DNA of 64,000 bases, from the NCBI GenBank assembly GCA_963734955.1, contig CAVTJO010000012.1:62001-126000 (forward strand), read 5' to 3'. Made by a program: the position numbers and the translations under genes. Below the pieces are notes generated by a model. It did not search any database. It worked only from the letters and a program-made list of their open reading frames with translations, and was not told the DNA's origin. Below, one piece after another: positions 18,015 through 28,183 of the stretch; the first letter of the stretch is position 1, and each line of letters opens with the position of its first letter. The DNA comes from UBA11986 sp963734955 (GTDB taxonomy: Bacteria; Bacteroidota; Ignavibacteria; UBA10030; UBA6906).

Positions 18015-18899
18015 ATGCGAAGAACAATACTGCCGCTTTTGATGTTCCTTTCGCTCAGTCTCTATCGCGCGCCGGCCGAAGAACCTGTTCAAGATGGTCA
18101 CTTCACATTTCTTCCGGGCGACCTTCTCGTTCCACCTCTTGTCGCAAGCTATCAGGAGCCACGCGTGGGTGTGCGTAAGGAAATTGGCAGCTCGCGGCTG
18201 AAGCTTGATATCGGCAGCACCATGGATCTTGTGGAATATACCATTTCGACGGAGCAAAGTAAAAGGCTGCGCGCAGGAATAGACTTCTTCACGTACGCAC
18301 TCTCAACCAGCGCGCAAGGTCTCCGCCTCCAGATCGATGCGGTCGATGGATTCTTTGGGGGCCATATTTCATATCAGTCTGGTGAGCCGGATTCAAGGTT
18401 CTCACTGCGGCTCCGCATTCTTCATCTCAGCGCTCACTTCATCGATGGACACTTTGACAATGCAACCGGGACATGGAAGAATGGTCTTGCCCCGATTCCG
18501 TTTACAAAGGACTTCGGGGAGTTGATTGGCACGTATGAAAAGGACTGGTCAATCGTGGGAGTCATGTTCTATTCCGGTTTCAGCTATGCAACGCTCATTC
18601 GGCCGACAGATATCAGACGATTCAGCACAATTCACGGCGTCGAGGTCCATAGTCGTGATGGACTTGGAACGGCGCTTGGAAAGCCGTACAGCCTATTTGT
18701 AGCGGACAATTTCTCCTTGGTGGGAATCCCGTCCTATATCGGGACAAACAACGTGGAACTTGGGGTGAAGCTCGGCGAGTGGTCAGGTACCGGTGTAAGA
18801 CTCTATGTCAGCTACTATTCGGGCCTTACGGTATACAGTCAATACTATAACGTTCGCGACAACCAATGGGGACTTGGTTTCACATTCGATGTATGGTAG
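18015..18899 (+). CDS. DUF1207-like exported protein
   Basis: 294 residues with a signal peptide ending around RAPAE. The conserved start of the mature protein, FLPGDLLVPPLVASYQEPRVGV, resembles DUF1207 proteins (PGDxLFxPLxAxPxEPR). The remainder alternates in barrel-like strands (ARLYVSYYSG, WGLGFTFDVW) and ends in an aromatic residue, suggesting an outer-membrane location. Function of the family is unknown. The gene is divergent from moeB across a 69-bp gap with AT-rich TGCATATATTC, a possible promoter. Confidence 0.65.
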   Translation: MRRTILPLLMFLSLSLYRAPAEEPVQDGHFTFLPGDLLVPPLVASYQEPRVGVRKEIGSSRLKLDIGSTMDLVEYTISTEQSKRLRAGIDFFTYALSTSAQGLRLQIDAVDGFFGGHISYQSGEPDSRFSLRLRILHLSAHFIDGHFDNATGTWKNGLAPIPFTKDFGELIGTYEKDWSIVGVMFYSGFSYATLIRPTDIRRFSTIHGVEVHSRDGLGTALGKPYSLFVADNFSLVGIPSYIGTNNVELGVKLGEWSGTGVRLYVSYYSGLTVYSQYYNVRDNQWGLGFTFDVW

Positions 18900-18921
18900 A
18901 GTTGAGTCGATCAAGCAATCG

Positions 18922-19473
18922 TTATTGTACACCGATTTCTCCCGCGACTCCCTTCAGCGCCTCAATAACAAACTGAATGTGTTCTGTTGTATCGACCTGC
19001 ATTTCTGCAATTCCTTGTGTAATATCTTCACGACTCACGGTGCGGGCGAAAGCCTTGTCCTTCAGTTTTTTCTTGACCGAAGAAGCTTCAAGATCCTTGA
19101 TCTTGTTCGGACGGACAAGTGAGCAGGCAACAATAAAGCCGCAGAGCTCATCGCATCCGAAAAGTGTTTTCGCCATCGGACTATCACGGGGAACGTTCAT
19201 CAATGGTACGTGGCTGACAATAGCCCGGCAAACATCATCCGGATATCCATGCTGCTTCAGAATCTCCTGCCCTTTCATCGGATGGTCAGGAACCTGTGGA
19301 TACATCTCATAGTCAAAGTCGTGGAGCAGCCCGACGATTCCCCATGTTTCCTCATTCGCACCAAATTTCCTTGCGTAGGCTCGCATCGCTGCTTCAACTG
19401 CGAGTGCGTGCTTCCTGAGGCTGTCGGTTTTTGTATATTCGTGAAGAAGACTAAGCGCATCCTGACGGTTCAT
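18922..19473 (-). CDS. HD-domain hydrolase (HDIG type)
   Basis: 183 residues when started at MNRQDALSLLHEY (ATG 19473; an ATG two codons upstream is equally possible). A reading frame continues upstream but into the opposite-strand gene, so the longer form is not credible. The HD motif is in LLHDFDYEMYP, with first His in LRKHALAVE and the C-terminal HVP element in VSHVPLMN. Such HDIG proteins are metal-dependent phosphohydrolases, often acting on nucleotides. No nucleotide-specific feature is seen. Expressed divergently from the small zinc-ribbon gene. Confidence 0.82.
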   Translation of the reverse strand: MNRQDALSLLHEYTKTDSLRKHALAVEAAMRAYARKFGANEETWGIVGLLHDFDYEMYPQVPDHPMKGQEILKQHGYPDDVCRAIVSHVPLMNVPRDSPMAKTLFGCDELCGFIVACSLVRPNKIKDLEASSVKKKLKDKAFARTVSREDITQGIAEMQVDTTEHIQFVIEALKGVAGEIGVQ

Positions 19474-19578
19474 GGTCATCGAGCAGTATGAGTGGGAATG
19501 GACACGTATCTCCAGTTTGACTCTGTCAGAGATGTTCCTATATTCGTTGCAGCCTGTCTCTGAATACTGAGAGCAATC

Positions 19579-19824
19579 ATGGTGGTTACGATCCTGGCGG
19601 TGGTTTTTCTTCTGATTCTTCTTTTGGTGGCTGCGTTTGGTTTCAAAGCGATCATCAAGCAAGGAAAAGCGCCTCAGGATCTCAACAAAGAGCAATGTTC
19701 CATTTGTAGGGAAGAGTTTCTCAAATCCCAACTGATTGAACGCCAGATCGGAGACTACAAGCTTCTCTTTTTTTGCAGTGCGTGCATCACGAAGCTGCAC
19801 ACCGAGCTCACGAGCAAGAACTAG
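19579..19824 (+). CDS. small membrane protein with zinc-ribbon-like domain
   Basis: 81 residues. One transmembrane helix (VVTILAVVFLLILLLVAAF, residues 2-20) followed by a cytoplasmic-type domain with two Cys pairs, CSIC at about 40-43 and CSAC near 67-70, spaced as for a treble-clef or zinc ribbon. It resembles no named family I can recall. The paired cysteines and single TM suggest a membrane-tethered metal-binding adaptor. The gene is convergent with nth (12 bp apart) and divergent from the HD hydrolase. Confidence 0.6.
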   Translation: MVVTILAVVFLLILLLVAAFGFKAIIKQGKAPQDLNKEQCSICREEFLKSQLIERQIGDYKLLFFCSACITKLHTELTSKN

Positions 19825-19835
19825 TCTTTACAGGG

Positions 19836-20540
19836 TTAACGAACCGGTACCATGAAGAGATGTGCAGAGGGGCACAGTCCGTTCACTACGCAACCTGGGC
19901 AGTTGGGTTTCCGGGCGGAACAGGTTTTCCTTCCATGAAGAATGACGATACTCCCAACCTCGATCCAATACCTTTTGGGGAAGACCTTCATTAGATCTTC
20001 CTCAATCTTTTCGGCGGTATCCTCACTCGTGAATCCCAGGCGTTGAGCGAGCCGATGCACATGGGTATCCACAACAATTCCCGACGAAATCCCGAATGCC
20101 TGTCCGAGGACAACATTGGCAGTCTTCCGTCCGACACCTGGCAGTTTCACAAGATCTTGCATGGCATCGGGGACCTTCCCGTCGTGCAACTCGAGAAGAG
20201 CCTTGCTGCATGCAATGATGTTCCTCGTCTTCATTCTGAAGAAACCGGTGGACTTGATGTCATTCTCCAACTCGGTAACATTCGCACCGGCGAAGTCACT
20301 TGGTGATCTGTACTTCCTGAACAGTTCCTTTGTTACGATATTTACCCGCTCATCCGTGCATTGAGCAGAGAGTATGGTTGCGATGAGAAGTTGAAAGGGA
20401 TTCTCATGGAGCAGAGCAGTTTTCGGTCGGGGGAATTCCTTCCTCAGCAGATGCAGTATCTTCAACGCCCGCGATTTCGTTTCGTCGGGCGATTCGACCG
20501 TTCTTCGATTGACCGATTTCGCCGGCTGTGTTGTCACCAT
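19836..20540 (-). CDS. nth: endonuclease III
   Basis: 234 residues with a 20-residue N-terminal extension compared with the E. coli enzyme. The helix-hairpin-helix LPGVGRKTANVVLG contains catalytic Lys139, the catalytic Asp158 is in VVDTHVHRLA, and the 4Fe-4S ligands are Cys207, 214, 217 and 223. It removes oxidised pyrimidines from DNA and cleaves AP sites (base excision repair). Last gene of the polX-led operon, 4 bp after the preceding gene. Confidence 0.95.
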   Translation of the reverse strand: MVTTQPAKSVNRRTVESPDETKSRALKILHLLRKEFPRPKTALLHENPFQLLIATILSAQCTDERVNIVTKELFRKYRSPSDFAGANVTELENDIKSTGFFRMKTRNIIACSKALLELHDGKVPDAMQDLVKLPGVGRKTANVVLGQAFGISSGIVVDTHVHRLAQRLGFTSEDTAEKIEEDLMKVFPKRYWIEVGSIVILHGRKTCSARKPNCPGCVVNGLCPSAHLFMVPVR

Positions 20541-20544
20541 GGCA

Positions 20545-21489
20545 TCAAAAGAGGAATTCCTTGACGACGAGGCTGCCCCCGACGACCAACGCTTCTCGAA
20601 TGAACGCCTTCTCCTTGTGTTTGTTCATCCATTCGATCACCTCAGACGATCTCTCCGATTTGTCGCTCACGATCCGGAGGATGAACTCCTTGCCAGCCCC
20701 CAGTCCCAGTTTGCGCTGCCATAACGAAACAGAATCAAGACTCACACTGCCGCCAAGTTCTTCAAGGGCTTGCACGACGCCATTCCGGAACGGAGCGTAT
20801 TTGATGTCAGGTTTTGAGAAATAGAACGTGAGTTCCGTGTACTTCTGGATCTTGTCACTTGCCGGCATCTCGCCTGTTGCGAACACCAGGTTATAGGCCC
20901 CGTACGAATAGCCGCCAAATTCTTTGATATGCTTGCCATGCGTGGTTGAATAGATGCCAAGACGGTCCCGGACGATATGCTCGAGCACATCGAGGTTCAT
21001 TCCACCACGCACGATGAAGATGGATTCGAATATCTCCGGGGAGCCCTTTGCTGTGACGAAACCGAGACCGTCAAGGTAGGACCTGCCGCCTTTCAGGAGC
21101 TTCTTCTCAATCGACTTCTTGGAGCCTACGACGAACACTTTTGACTCGTGAGAATCCACCAGGCCAATGGGAGCATCGTCAAGCATCTGATCCTTGAATC
21201 GCTCGAAAGACTCCACCAGAATCCTCCGAACGTCCTCGTTATCCGAGCTGATCGGTGTGTGCAGAAAATGTGAAAGTGTATTCCGGAGATTTTCCGACTC
21301 CTTCTCGATCGTCTCGGCTACATGCTGTTTGAAGGCCGCAGCAATCCCGGCGGTTTCGAGTCGAATCCGCTGGTGCAACTCCTTCATTGTCTTTTGATAC
21401 TCATCCCTGCTCACCTCCGGCAATCGTTGGTGGAGCGCACAATATGCAATGGTCGGTACGGGTGTCTCAATGATGTTTTGTAGACTCAT
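20545..21489 (-). CDS. conserved-looking protein of unknown function
   Basis: 314 residues from ATG, no signal peptide or membrane segment. The first 110 residues are helical and charged (KTMKELHQRIRLETAG, FERFKDQML), possibly coiled coil; the rest is mixed alpha/beta with motifs FVVGSKKSIEKKLLKGG, FGGYSYGAYNLVF and VVGGSLVVKEFLF. I do not recognise the family. It sits 4 bp before nth and 11 bp after the ferredoxin-like gene, inside a tight operon led by polX, so a DNA-related role is possible but only from context. Confidence 0.6.
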   Translation of the reverse strand: MSLQNIIETPVPTIAYCALHQRLPEVSRDEYQKTMKELHQRIRLETAGIAAAFKQHVAETIEKESENLRNTLSHFLHTPISSDNEDVRRILVESFERFKDQMLDDAPIGLVDSHESKVFVVGSKKSIEKKLLKGGRSYLDGLGFVTAKGSPEIFESIFIVRGGMNLDVLEHIVRDRLGIYSTTHGKHIKEFGGYSYGAYNLVFATGEMPASDKIQKYTELTFYFSKPDIKYAPFRNGVVQALEELGGSVSLDSVSLWQRKLGLGAGKEFILRIVSDKSERSSEVIEWMNKHKEKAFIREALVVGGSLVVKEFLF

Positions 21490-21500
21490 ATGAGAATCAT

Positions 21501-21866
21501 CTATCGTGGTGGCTCAAGTTTTGGGAATTGCAGAGCAGCAGGTGCGTACCGTCGATCTTTGATCAGAAGACGCTGAATGACTTCGCCTCCCACAATGGTT
21601 CGGTCAATGATTTCCGGGACATCTTCCACAGTGACGCCGCCATACCAGATCCCCTCGGGATAGATCACCATGCTTACCCCGTATTCGCATGCATCCAAAC
21701 ATCCCGAGTTGTTTGCGCGAACAATGCCCGCCAGGCCGCGCCTTCCCAGCTCGATTTTCATTCGATCACGAACATCGGCGGATCCCTTTTCGAGACAGCA
21801 CCCTTTGGGATGCCCCGGAGGACGTTCATTGACGCACACAAACACATGGCGCTGGTAGCGACTCAT
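21501..21866 (-). CDS. thioredoxin-like [2Fe-2S] ferredoxin
   Basis: 121 residues. Start chosen at the ATG that overlaps the upstream DinB stop (TGATG). Cysteines in FVCVNERPPGHPKGCC (about 10-23) and SGCLDACEYG (about 53-58) match the thioredoxin-like 2Fe-2S ferredoxin family related to NuoE and cyanobacterial ferredoxin homologues. Electron carriage in the cytoplasm is the expected role, with an unknown partner. The operon context with repair genes may be coincidental. Confidence 0.8.
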   Translation of the reverse strand: MSRYQRHVFVCVNERPPGHPKGCCLEKGSADVRDRMKIELGRRGLAGIVRANNSGCLDACEYGVSMVIYPEGIWYGGVTVEDVPEIIDRTIVGGEVIQRLLIKDRRYAPAALQFPKLEPPR

Positions 21867-22339
21867 CAATGTCCGCGGACTTTAAGGAAAACATTGTACA
21901 TCTGGTACAGGTGATGCTCCTCGTGACGCATCAAGCTCTCCATCGAAGTCTGGACCGTGTAATGCTTGAACTCAGGGTGCGCTGCCTCAAGCAGCCATTG
22001 TTCCTTCGTTAGTGTTTGGAGCAGCGAAGCAAGGGTTGATCTCTGCACCTCGAATTCCTTCAACCGGTTCCCGAAATGTTCTGCGAAATAGAGTCCGCTC
22101 TGTCGGGCTTCATCGGGTTCGTACGATGAGAGCTGGGGATTGTCCTCCGTCAGCATCCGGGCAAGCCGTTCGATGAACACATCCTGTGCTTCACACACAT
22201 GCATCGCAAGCTCATGAAGGGACCACTTGCCGTCGGAGGGGCGCTCTTTCAATTGCACCTCCGTCAATCCATCGGTAAGCCTGTGAATCTCGTCAGGGTG
22301 TGCCCTGAGTCGCTCGACAATTAACCTGCGGGTGTCCAT
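21866..22339 (-). CDS. DinB-family protein
   Basis: 157 residues, a four-helix bundle of the DinB/YfiT type. Likely metal histidines lie in KWSLHELAMHVCE and the C-terminal RHEEHHLYQM segment. Members include thiol transferases (bacillithiol, mycothiol) and uncharacterised stress proteins; which applies here is not evident. The stop overlaps the start of the ferredoxin gene by one base, and it starts only 8 bp after the true end of the frameshifted gene upstream, so translation coupling is likely. Confidence 0.78.
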   Translation of the reverse strand: MDTRRLIVERLRAHPDEIHRLTDGLTEVQLKERPSDGKWSLHELAMHVCEAQDVFIERLARMLTEDNPQLSSYEPDEARQSGLYFAEHFGNRLKEFEVQRSTLASLLQTLTKEQWLLEAAHPEFKHYTVQTSMESLMRHEEHHLYQMYNVFLKVRGH

Positions 22340-22347
22340 CGCGCCCT

Positions 22348-22970
22348 TTATGAAACAACCTTCACATCGCCGAAGATCCGTGAAACGGTGATGCGCAGCC
22401 TTTTGGTCGCAGATTCGAAGCCGGGTGAACTGTAATCCAGTGACGAAGAAATCCCGTCTTTGTGTTGTTCATTGACCTGGATGTCGCCGAATGTCGTGCT
22501 GGCATACACGGCGATCGCCATCTCGTCGCGGCAGACGAATGACAGGTATCCCCGAACACTCCATCGATTTTCAGTGCATGGTCGCCGTCGGCGAGTTGTG
22601 CGGAGAGGAGGTCAACATCAATGTCGCCGAACGTCGTCGAGACTGAACCCCCTGTGAAGGACTTCGACTGCACTGCAACCGTGTAATCGCCAAAGACAGT
22701 CGATGACGACAGCTTCATTGCATCCGTACCGGGATACACGGTCGAAGTCGCGTTCGGAACTTCTCCCGGAGGCGCAGAGACAACAGTCCACCCGTTGGAC
22801 CGCCGCCAGAGCATGCTGAGTCCCCAGATCACAAGCACCAGAGGCCAGTACGTATGGATGACTTCGCTGAAGTCAACAACATACATATTGTCCAGCAGCA
22901 TGAGGACGCCAAAAGCGACGAGAATAATGCCGAACCAGAGTGTGCCCGAGCTTTTCATTCCAGTAGGCAT
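22348..22970 (-). CDS. LiaF-like membrane protein, disrupted by a single-base frameshift
   Basis: ATG at 22970. Two TM segments (TLWFGIILVAFGVLML, THYWPLVLVIWGLSMLW region), a typical DUF5668 (LiaF N-terminal) start, then a beta-helical region (SSSTVFGDYTVAV, TTFGDIDVDLLSAQLADGDHALKIDGVFG). After VFG the frame drifts into TCHSSAATRWRSPC and a stop at 22362. A neighbouring frame instead continues sensibly as GYLSFVCRDEMAIAVYASTT..FGDIQV and ends KVVS at a stop at 22348, 8 bp before dinB. One extra G in the G4 run (C4 at 22550-22553 on plus) would join them to 207 residues. Probably a stress-sensing or membrane protein; role unproven. Confidence 0.7.
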
Positions 22971-24715
22971 CAGCGGATCTTGAGATATTTTAGAACGTTG
23001 TCGAGAGTTTGCGTATTCAGGACATTGTCCCGTTCAAGCCATCCCTTGCGAGCAACCCCCACCCCGTAGTGTACGTCATTCAGTCCTTCAATGTTATGGG
23101 CATCAGGATTAATCGCAATCATTACACCTTTTTCTTTTGCGTACTTGCAAAGCCGCCAGTCCAGATCGAGACGCAGGGGATGTGCATTGATCTCGATTAC
23201 TTTCCCGTTGTCCGAGGCAGCGTTGATCACCTGAATCATGTCCACCGGATACTCATCTCTGCTGAGAAGCAGCCTGCCCGTCGGATGGCCGAGCATTGTC
23301 ACGTACTTGTTCTTAAGGGCTTTGATGATTCGCTTTGTCATGTCCGCGGCGTTCATGTTGAAGTTGCTGTGGATGGACGCCACGACATACTCGAAAGACG
23401 CCAGGACCCTGTCCGACCAATCCAGATCACCGCTGGAGAGAATATCGCACTCCGTCCCCTTGATCAGCCGGAATCCCTTCATCCGTGCATTAAGCTCATC
23501 AATCTCCTTCATTTGTCGTGTTACCTTTTCCTCCGTCATGCCACCGGCATAGGCGGCGACCTTGCTGTGATCCGCAATGCCGAGATATTCCCATCCCAGC
23601 TTCCGGGCAGCCGTAGCCATTTGCTCGAGCGTATTCACTCCATCACTGTACTTCGTGTGGCAGTGAAACGTGCCCCGAATGTCCTTGTCCTCGACGAGTC
23701 TTGGAAGTGCGCCGTTTTCCGCCGCCAGGATTTCGCCCAAATTCTCGCGCAATTCCGGCTCGATGTACTCGAGGTCCAGGGCCTTATAGATATCTGCTTC
23801 CTCCTTGCACCTCACAATTCGCTTTGCCTTGCCTCGTTTCTCTTCGGCCCCAATCTCCGAGAAGCCGTATTCGTTGAGACTCCACCCGAACTTCTTCGCC
23901 CGTGACCGCATCTCAATGTTATGCTCTTTACTACCCGTGAAATAATTGAGGGCAAACGGATACTCACTGTCATCCACGATTCGCATGTCGCAGTTAATGC
24001 CGGCGTTCAAAACCACGCTCGATTTTGTTTCGCCTTTCGCAATGATGGTTCCCACGTCGGGGTGCGAGACAAACGCTTCCATGAGCGCAGGCCTGACGTT
24101 CTCCTTCGCACTGATGACGATATCGATATCACCAATCACCTCCTTCTTTCTGCGCAGGCTCCCGGCAACTTCGCCCCGGATGACTCCGTTTTTCTTGATG
24201 ATATCGTTGAAGACGTGAGCTGCCGCGTCTGCAGCCTTTGGGTAGATCGTCTTTTCGCCCCGTACTCTGAGCGCCTGGATTCCTTTAAGGATATTCTGCT
24301 GGGTCTTCTCTCCAAATCCATCAAGAGAGGAGAGCCGGTCCTCGTTGGCGGCCTTTTCCAGATCGGCAAGGCTTTTGATTTTCAGTTTCTCGTACAACAC
24401 TTTGACTTTTTTCGGCCCCAGCCCTTGAACGCGGAGCATCTCCGGTACACCGGCAGGAAAGCTCTGGCGCAGATCGTCGTGGTCCTTCGATTTGCCGCGT
24501 TGCACCAGATCCGTGATCACCACCGCGATCTTTTCGCCGATCCCATCAACCTTGCGCAACTCTCCACTTTCGATGAGCTCGGCAACGTCTTTGGTCAGTC
24601 CCTCAATCGCCCGGGATGCGTTGTGAAATGCCCGTGATTTGAACGGATTCGCCCCCTGCAACTCAAGAAGGGTCCCCATTTCATCAAGGATGTCTGCGAT
24701 TGACTTCTTATCCAT
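22970..24715 (-). CDS. polX: DNA polymerase/3'-5' exonuclease PolX
   Basis: 581 residues. The N-terminal half is a family X polymerase: helix-hairpin-helix elements (FNASRAIEGL region; LPGxG-like VDGIGEKIA and LDGFGEKTQ), and catalytic Asp residues in GDIDIVIS. The C-terminal PHP domain starts about residue 345 with FHCHTKYSDGVNT and LGIADHS, and carries the metal-binding His clusters. It fills short gaps in base excision repair and trims 3' ends. First gene of a six-gene operon; its stop overlaps the next start (TGATG). Confidence 0.93.
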   Translation of the reverse strand: MDKKSIADILDEMGTLLELQGANPFKSRAFHNASRAIEGLTKDVAELIESGELRKVDGIGEKIAVVITDLVQRGKSKDHDDLRQSFPAGVPEMLRVQGLGPKKVKVLYEKLKIKSLADLEKAANEDRLSSLDGFGEKTQQNILKGIQALRVRGEKTIYPKAADAAAHVFNDIIKKNGVIRGEVAGSLRRKKEVIGDIDIVISAKENVRPALMEAFVSHPDVGTIIAKGETKSSVVLNAGINCDMRIVDDSEYPFALNYFTGSKEHNIEMRSRAKKFGWSLNEYGFSEIGAEEKRGKAKRIVRCKEEADIYKALDLEYIEPELRENLGEILAAENGALPRLVEDKDIRGTFHCHTKYSDGVNTLEQMATAARKLGWEYLGIADHSKVAAYAGGMTEEKVTRQMKEIDELNARMKGFRLIKGTECDILSSGDLDWSDRVLASFEYVVASIHSNFNMNAADMTKRIIKALKNKYVTMLGHPTGRLLLSRDEYPVDMIQVINAASDNGKVIEINAHPLRLDLDWRLCKYAKEKGVMIAINPDAHNIEGLNDVHYGVGVARKGWLERDNVLNTQTLDNVLKYLKIR

Positions 24716-24817
24716 GAAGTAGTGAGGAATGAATCGTGGCGAAGGTTATGACGGGAGAAAGGTAACGAAAGAGCCGTTGAGATTCAAGGAAGGCAATGGA
24801 TGGAGGACATAAACCTA

Positions 24818-24846
24818 CGAAGGGCGAGTGTACGACTCGCCCTTCG
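24818..24846 (-). terminator. strong hairpin after T9SS gene
   Basis: A perfect 12-bp stem (CGAAGGGCGAGT / ACTCGCCCTTCG) with a 5-nt loop lies 26 bp after the T9SS gene stop. The downstream minus-strand T tract is weak, so it may act as a terminator or as an mRNA 3' end stabiliser. Confidence 0.6.
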
Positions 24847-24871
24847 ATTGGTTTCAGTGGATGGAAACGAC

Positions 24872-27800
24872 TCAACGAACGAGCATCAGCTTGTTGATCT
24901 TTGAATAGACACTCTTCCCATCCACACTTGTCACGTTGAACCGTGCGAAGTACACGCCGCTTGCATGGTTTGAGGCGTTCCAGGTTACGGAGCGATAGCC
25001 GGCTTCGCGGTAGCCAGTTTCAAGTTCTGCCACTTGCCGACCGAGAACGTCGTAGATGACGAGCGAGACAGTGCTTGCCTCCGGGAGATCGAATTTGATC
25101 TCCGTTGACGGATTGAAGGGGTTCGGATAGTTCTGGTGCAGAACGAAGGCAGTTGGAAGCAATGGTGTTTTTTCCGATGTCTTTCCAAGAGTAGCCGTTT
25201 GGGGTGCCATGGAATCGGCAAGAAGCGTATGTACATGCACCACTGTTGCCAATAGATTTTCTGAATGCCCCACAAAGCCACGCATTGCTGGACGAAGAAC
25301 GACGCGTCGGCCGGCAAGGGACACTAACCGCTCTCGAATATTCAGATTCAAGACACCGCTTGTGTCAAACACTCTCTCACTGCCGATTCTCCTCAATACG
25401 ATGCCCCGATCAGCATCGACGACATTGAACGAAACACCCAGTTCTCTTCCGTTTAGAGTCAGAGGAGCCTGTGCTATTGCTTCCCCTTCAACCAGAATAC
25501 TATCAATGCTGCTTGTGAGAGTAACCGGAACACTTCCAAGCGAGGTCCACACCGATTGTTCATCTGCTGACGAGTCCACGGCCACAAAATCGACAACCAT
25601 TGCGGAACCGTCATGAAGTTTTAAGACAATTGGAGAGAGTTCAACTGAAATATACGCAGAGGAATCAGAGAGTGCTGGACCATCTTCACGTACAGAATGA
25701 CCGAACCTTTTGATTTGGTGCAAAGGTTTCCTCGCAACAACAACTCGTCTGCTGTATATCTCAGGAACCAGTGAGGCTTTCGGTCCATTCATCAAAGCGG
25801 CTGTTTGATCACCTACATTCAATCGGTACGGCGCTCCACTGGTGCCCGTCGAAACGAAGCGGGTAGTTCCGATTGGACCCTCAGAGGCTGAGATGGCAAG
25901 GCTCGGCTGCGTGGTGTTGTTGTAGGTCTCTATGACCGTCCATGTGGTGCCTGCAGTCGTGGAAAGTGCTTGGTACGTATTCGATCCGTCATCCCATGCC
26001 CAGGCAAGGTGTCCATTTTCAAGGTTGCTGACGGTGGGACGATAGTAGCTGCCGCTGCTCGTGAATTCATGTGCAGGTTGCCAGTTCGCACCGTTCCATT
26101 CTTGGTACATCACGCGACGTTTCAGCGCGGCGCCATTGCCTTGCCATGAATTCCCTCGATCCGTGCCTGGGGGAGGAGGCTGTTCGTCACCATATGCCTC
26201 CCAAACCACATGCACCTGCTCACCACTACGGTTGTCTGTACAAACCTGTGAAGAGTACGAAATCGGACCGACACTGGCGGGAACTGGTTCATCGAGTGAT
26301 GTAAGACTGTATGCAAACACATCCCCAACATTATCATACGTAAGATACCATGGTGCCCCCACGGTTAGGTCAGGTGAGGAAAGACTTGGACTGCTGAAGC
26401 TGCCTCCAAATGCCTCGGCTTCCCCATCCCACTGCCATGTCGACCCGTTCTTGTATCCATGGTTGTACATCAAGCTGTTTGCACCTTGCCAGATTATCCA
26501 CAGACATTCTGGCTCGAGGTCTGACGCTCTCGCTATGACCGGGCGCGTGTCAATCCCCAGGGGGATGTTTGCCCCGCTGACCTCGACATCATACGGGAAA
26601 CCGCCATCGATAATATTGCACCTGATCTGATAGTAGCTTCCAACTTTCTTGCGATAGACAAGGTATTGTCCGTCTTCGGGAGAGAGTGCAATGGATGGAG
26701 CGCTCGCATCGCCCGCGACGATTTTCTGTTCTGGTTCCCACGTTGCTCCTGCATCATAGGAGCGGGTAATCCAAAGATCACCGGCGCTCTCATACACCAT
26801 ACAAAATGCGTCCGGGTAACCAGGCACGGTATATCCCACAAGGTGGCGCTGACCGTTGCTTCCTGTAGCATTGCCGGAACTGGATGAGAGATGAATCTTA
26901 TAATATGCCGTTGCTGTGGGAGTGGGAGAACCATTCTTAAACACCACCGGTGTTTGCTGCGCGAATGAATCTTGAAACACCACGTTTGTGCCCGACCACT
27001 TGACGAAGAATGATTCAACTCCGGTCAATGAGTTTGGTGCTCGGACAGAGTATCGATTTACGTTCTCGTTCAAGAACACACCCTTGTATGCCGTCCCGAT
27101 GCCAAGATTCAGCGTGTTGAGTGGCAGGGGATGGAATATTGCAGCGGTTCCTCTGTTCAATTCGCCTTTGCTGTCAGCGCTGTCGCGGTACCAGGGATCG
27201 GCAAAGGATATTGTGGCGCTTGCCGTGCCGCCATCAATTGGGCTTGCCTGGACTGTTGCGCTGTATACGTATTGGAATGTGGAGGTATGTGTCTGTTGTC
27301 CGGGAAGAATCGTAAAGGTCTTGTGGTTCACGACATCGGGCAATCCATCCCAATTGTTGTATTTACCAAACCAATAGGTGCCATCACTCTGACCAAGAGC
27401 CGTGTCTCCGAGAGACGTAACTGAATCAAATATGTTGACTGGAAATGTGTAGTGATCTGCAGGGTGGACATTCAGCCAATCAAAGTTGTCGACATTCCAA
27501 ACGCTTATCCAGTTGGTATAGAGGAACCTGGAGTGATCATCAAACCTCTGAAAAATGGTGGTTGGTATTTGTCGAAGCCAGATAGTCAATCGCACGGAAT
27601 CGGACACCGTAGTGTACAGGTAGTGCGACTCTGCCGGCATCCAGAAAGCCAGAGCAAAACGTCGGGACGGAAGACTTGCCTGTATCCAGCTCACCAGCGA
27701 ATCGCCGAGTTTGAATATCTTGTCGTACCGCTGGTTTGAAAAAACTGCTCGAAACCTCGGGCCCAGCGGACAAGAAAATACAATTGGTCCAATCGGAGGG

Positions 27801-28161
27801 TGCTGGGACTGGCATTAGAATCAATACGGGATATCCAGAACGAACTTCCCGGCGAGGGGGTACTGCAGAGAACCTGCAGTCGAACTGAATCGACGATCGA
27901 GCCATCAGGGATTAGAGAGGTCGGCAAAAGCCATTGGTAGTAGGTCCGTAGAGTATCGTATTGGTCAAGGTACGCCTGAACGCCAAACTTCGGACTATTG
28001 TGAAGCAGAGTATCCTCGGCATAGAAAAGTCCCTGGGTATTGCGCCTCAATGTCATCCGAGAGTCATTACCTCGTGGACCGACTTGTTTGTCGCACAGGG
28101 CTTGGGTACCGAACATCACAATTGCACCAACTACGACCAAAGCACATACTGACTTTTTCAT
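24872..28161 (-). CDS. large secreted T9SS-sorted protein, disrupted by a single-base frameshift
   Basis: The gene starts at ATG 28161 (MKKSVCALVVVGAIVMF signal peptide; AGAAAGGAAG ribosome binding site). The first frame stays open to a stop at 27691, but from about 27740 the sensible protein continues in another frame (NQRYDKIFKLGDSLVSWIQ...) that is open to 24872 and ends in VLHQNYPNPFNPSTEIKF and KINKLMLVR, a T9SS tail. The switch is at the six-A run 27739-27744; a seventh A would give one 1096-residue protein. The body contains large beta-rich segments with Asp-box-like DAGATW. It starts 22 bp after the lipoprotein gene at 28184 and is likely co-transcribed. Confidence 0.8.
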
Positions 28162-28183
28162 AACGGTCTTCCTTTCTGTTGGT

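Noticed and set aside
23009..24637. Two long plus-strand frames
   Set aside because: Both are antisense to polX, whose catalytic residues are intact.
27700..27760. Programmed frameshift at A6
   Set aside because: No slippery heptamer with downstream structure noted; three other single-base breaks in the window make an error more likely.
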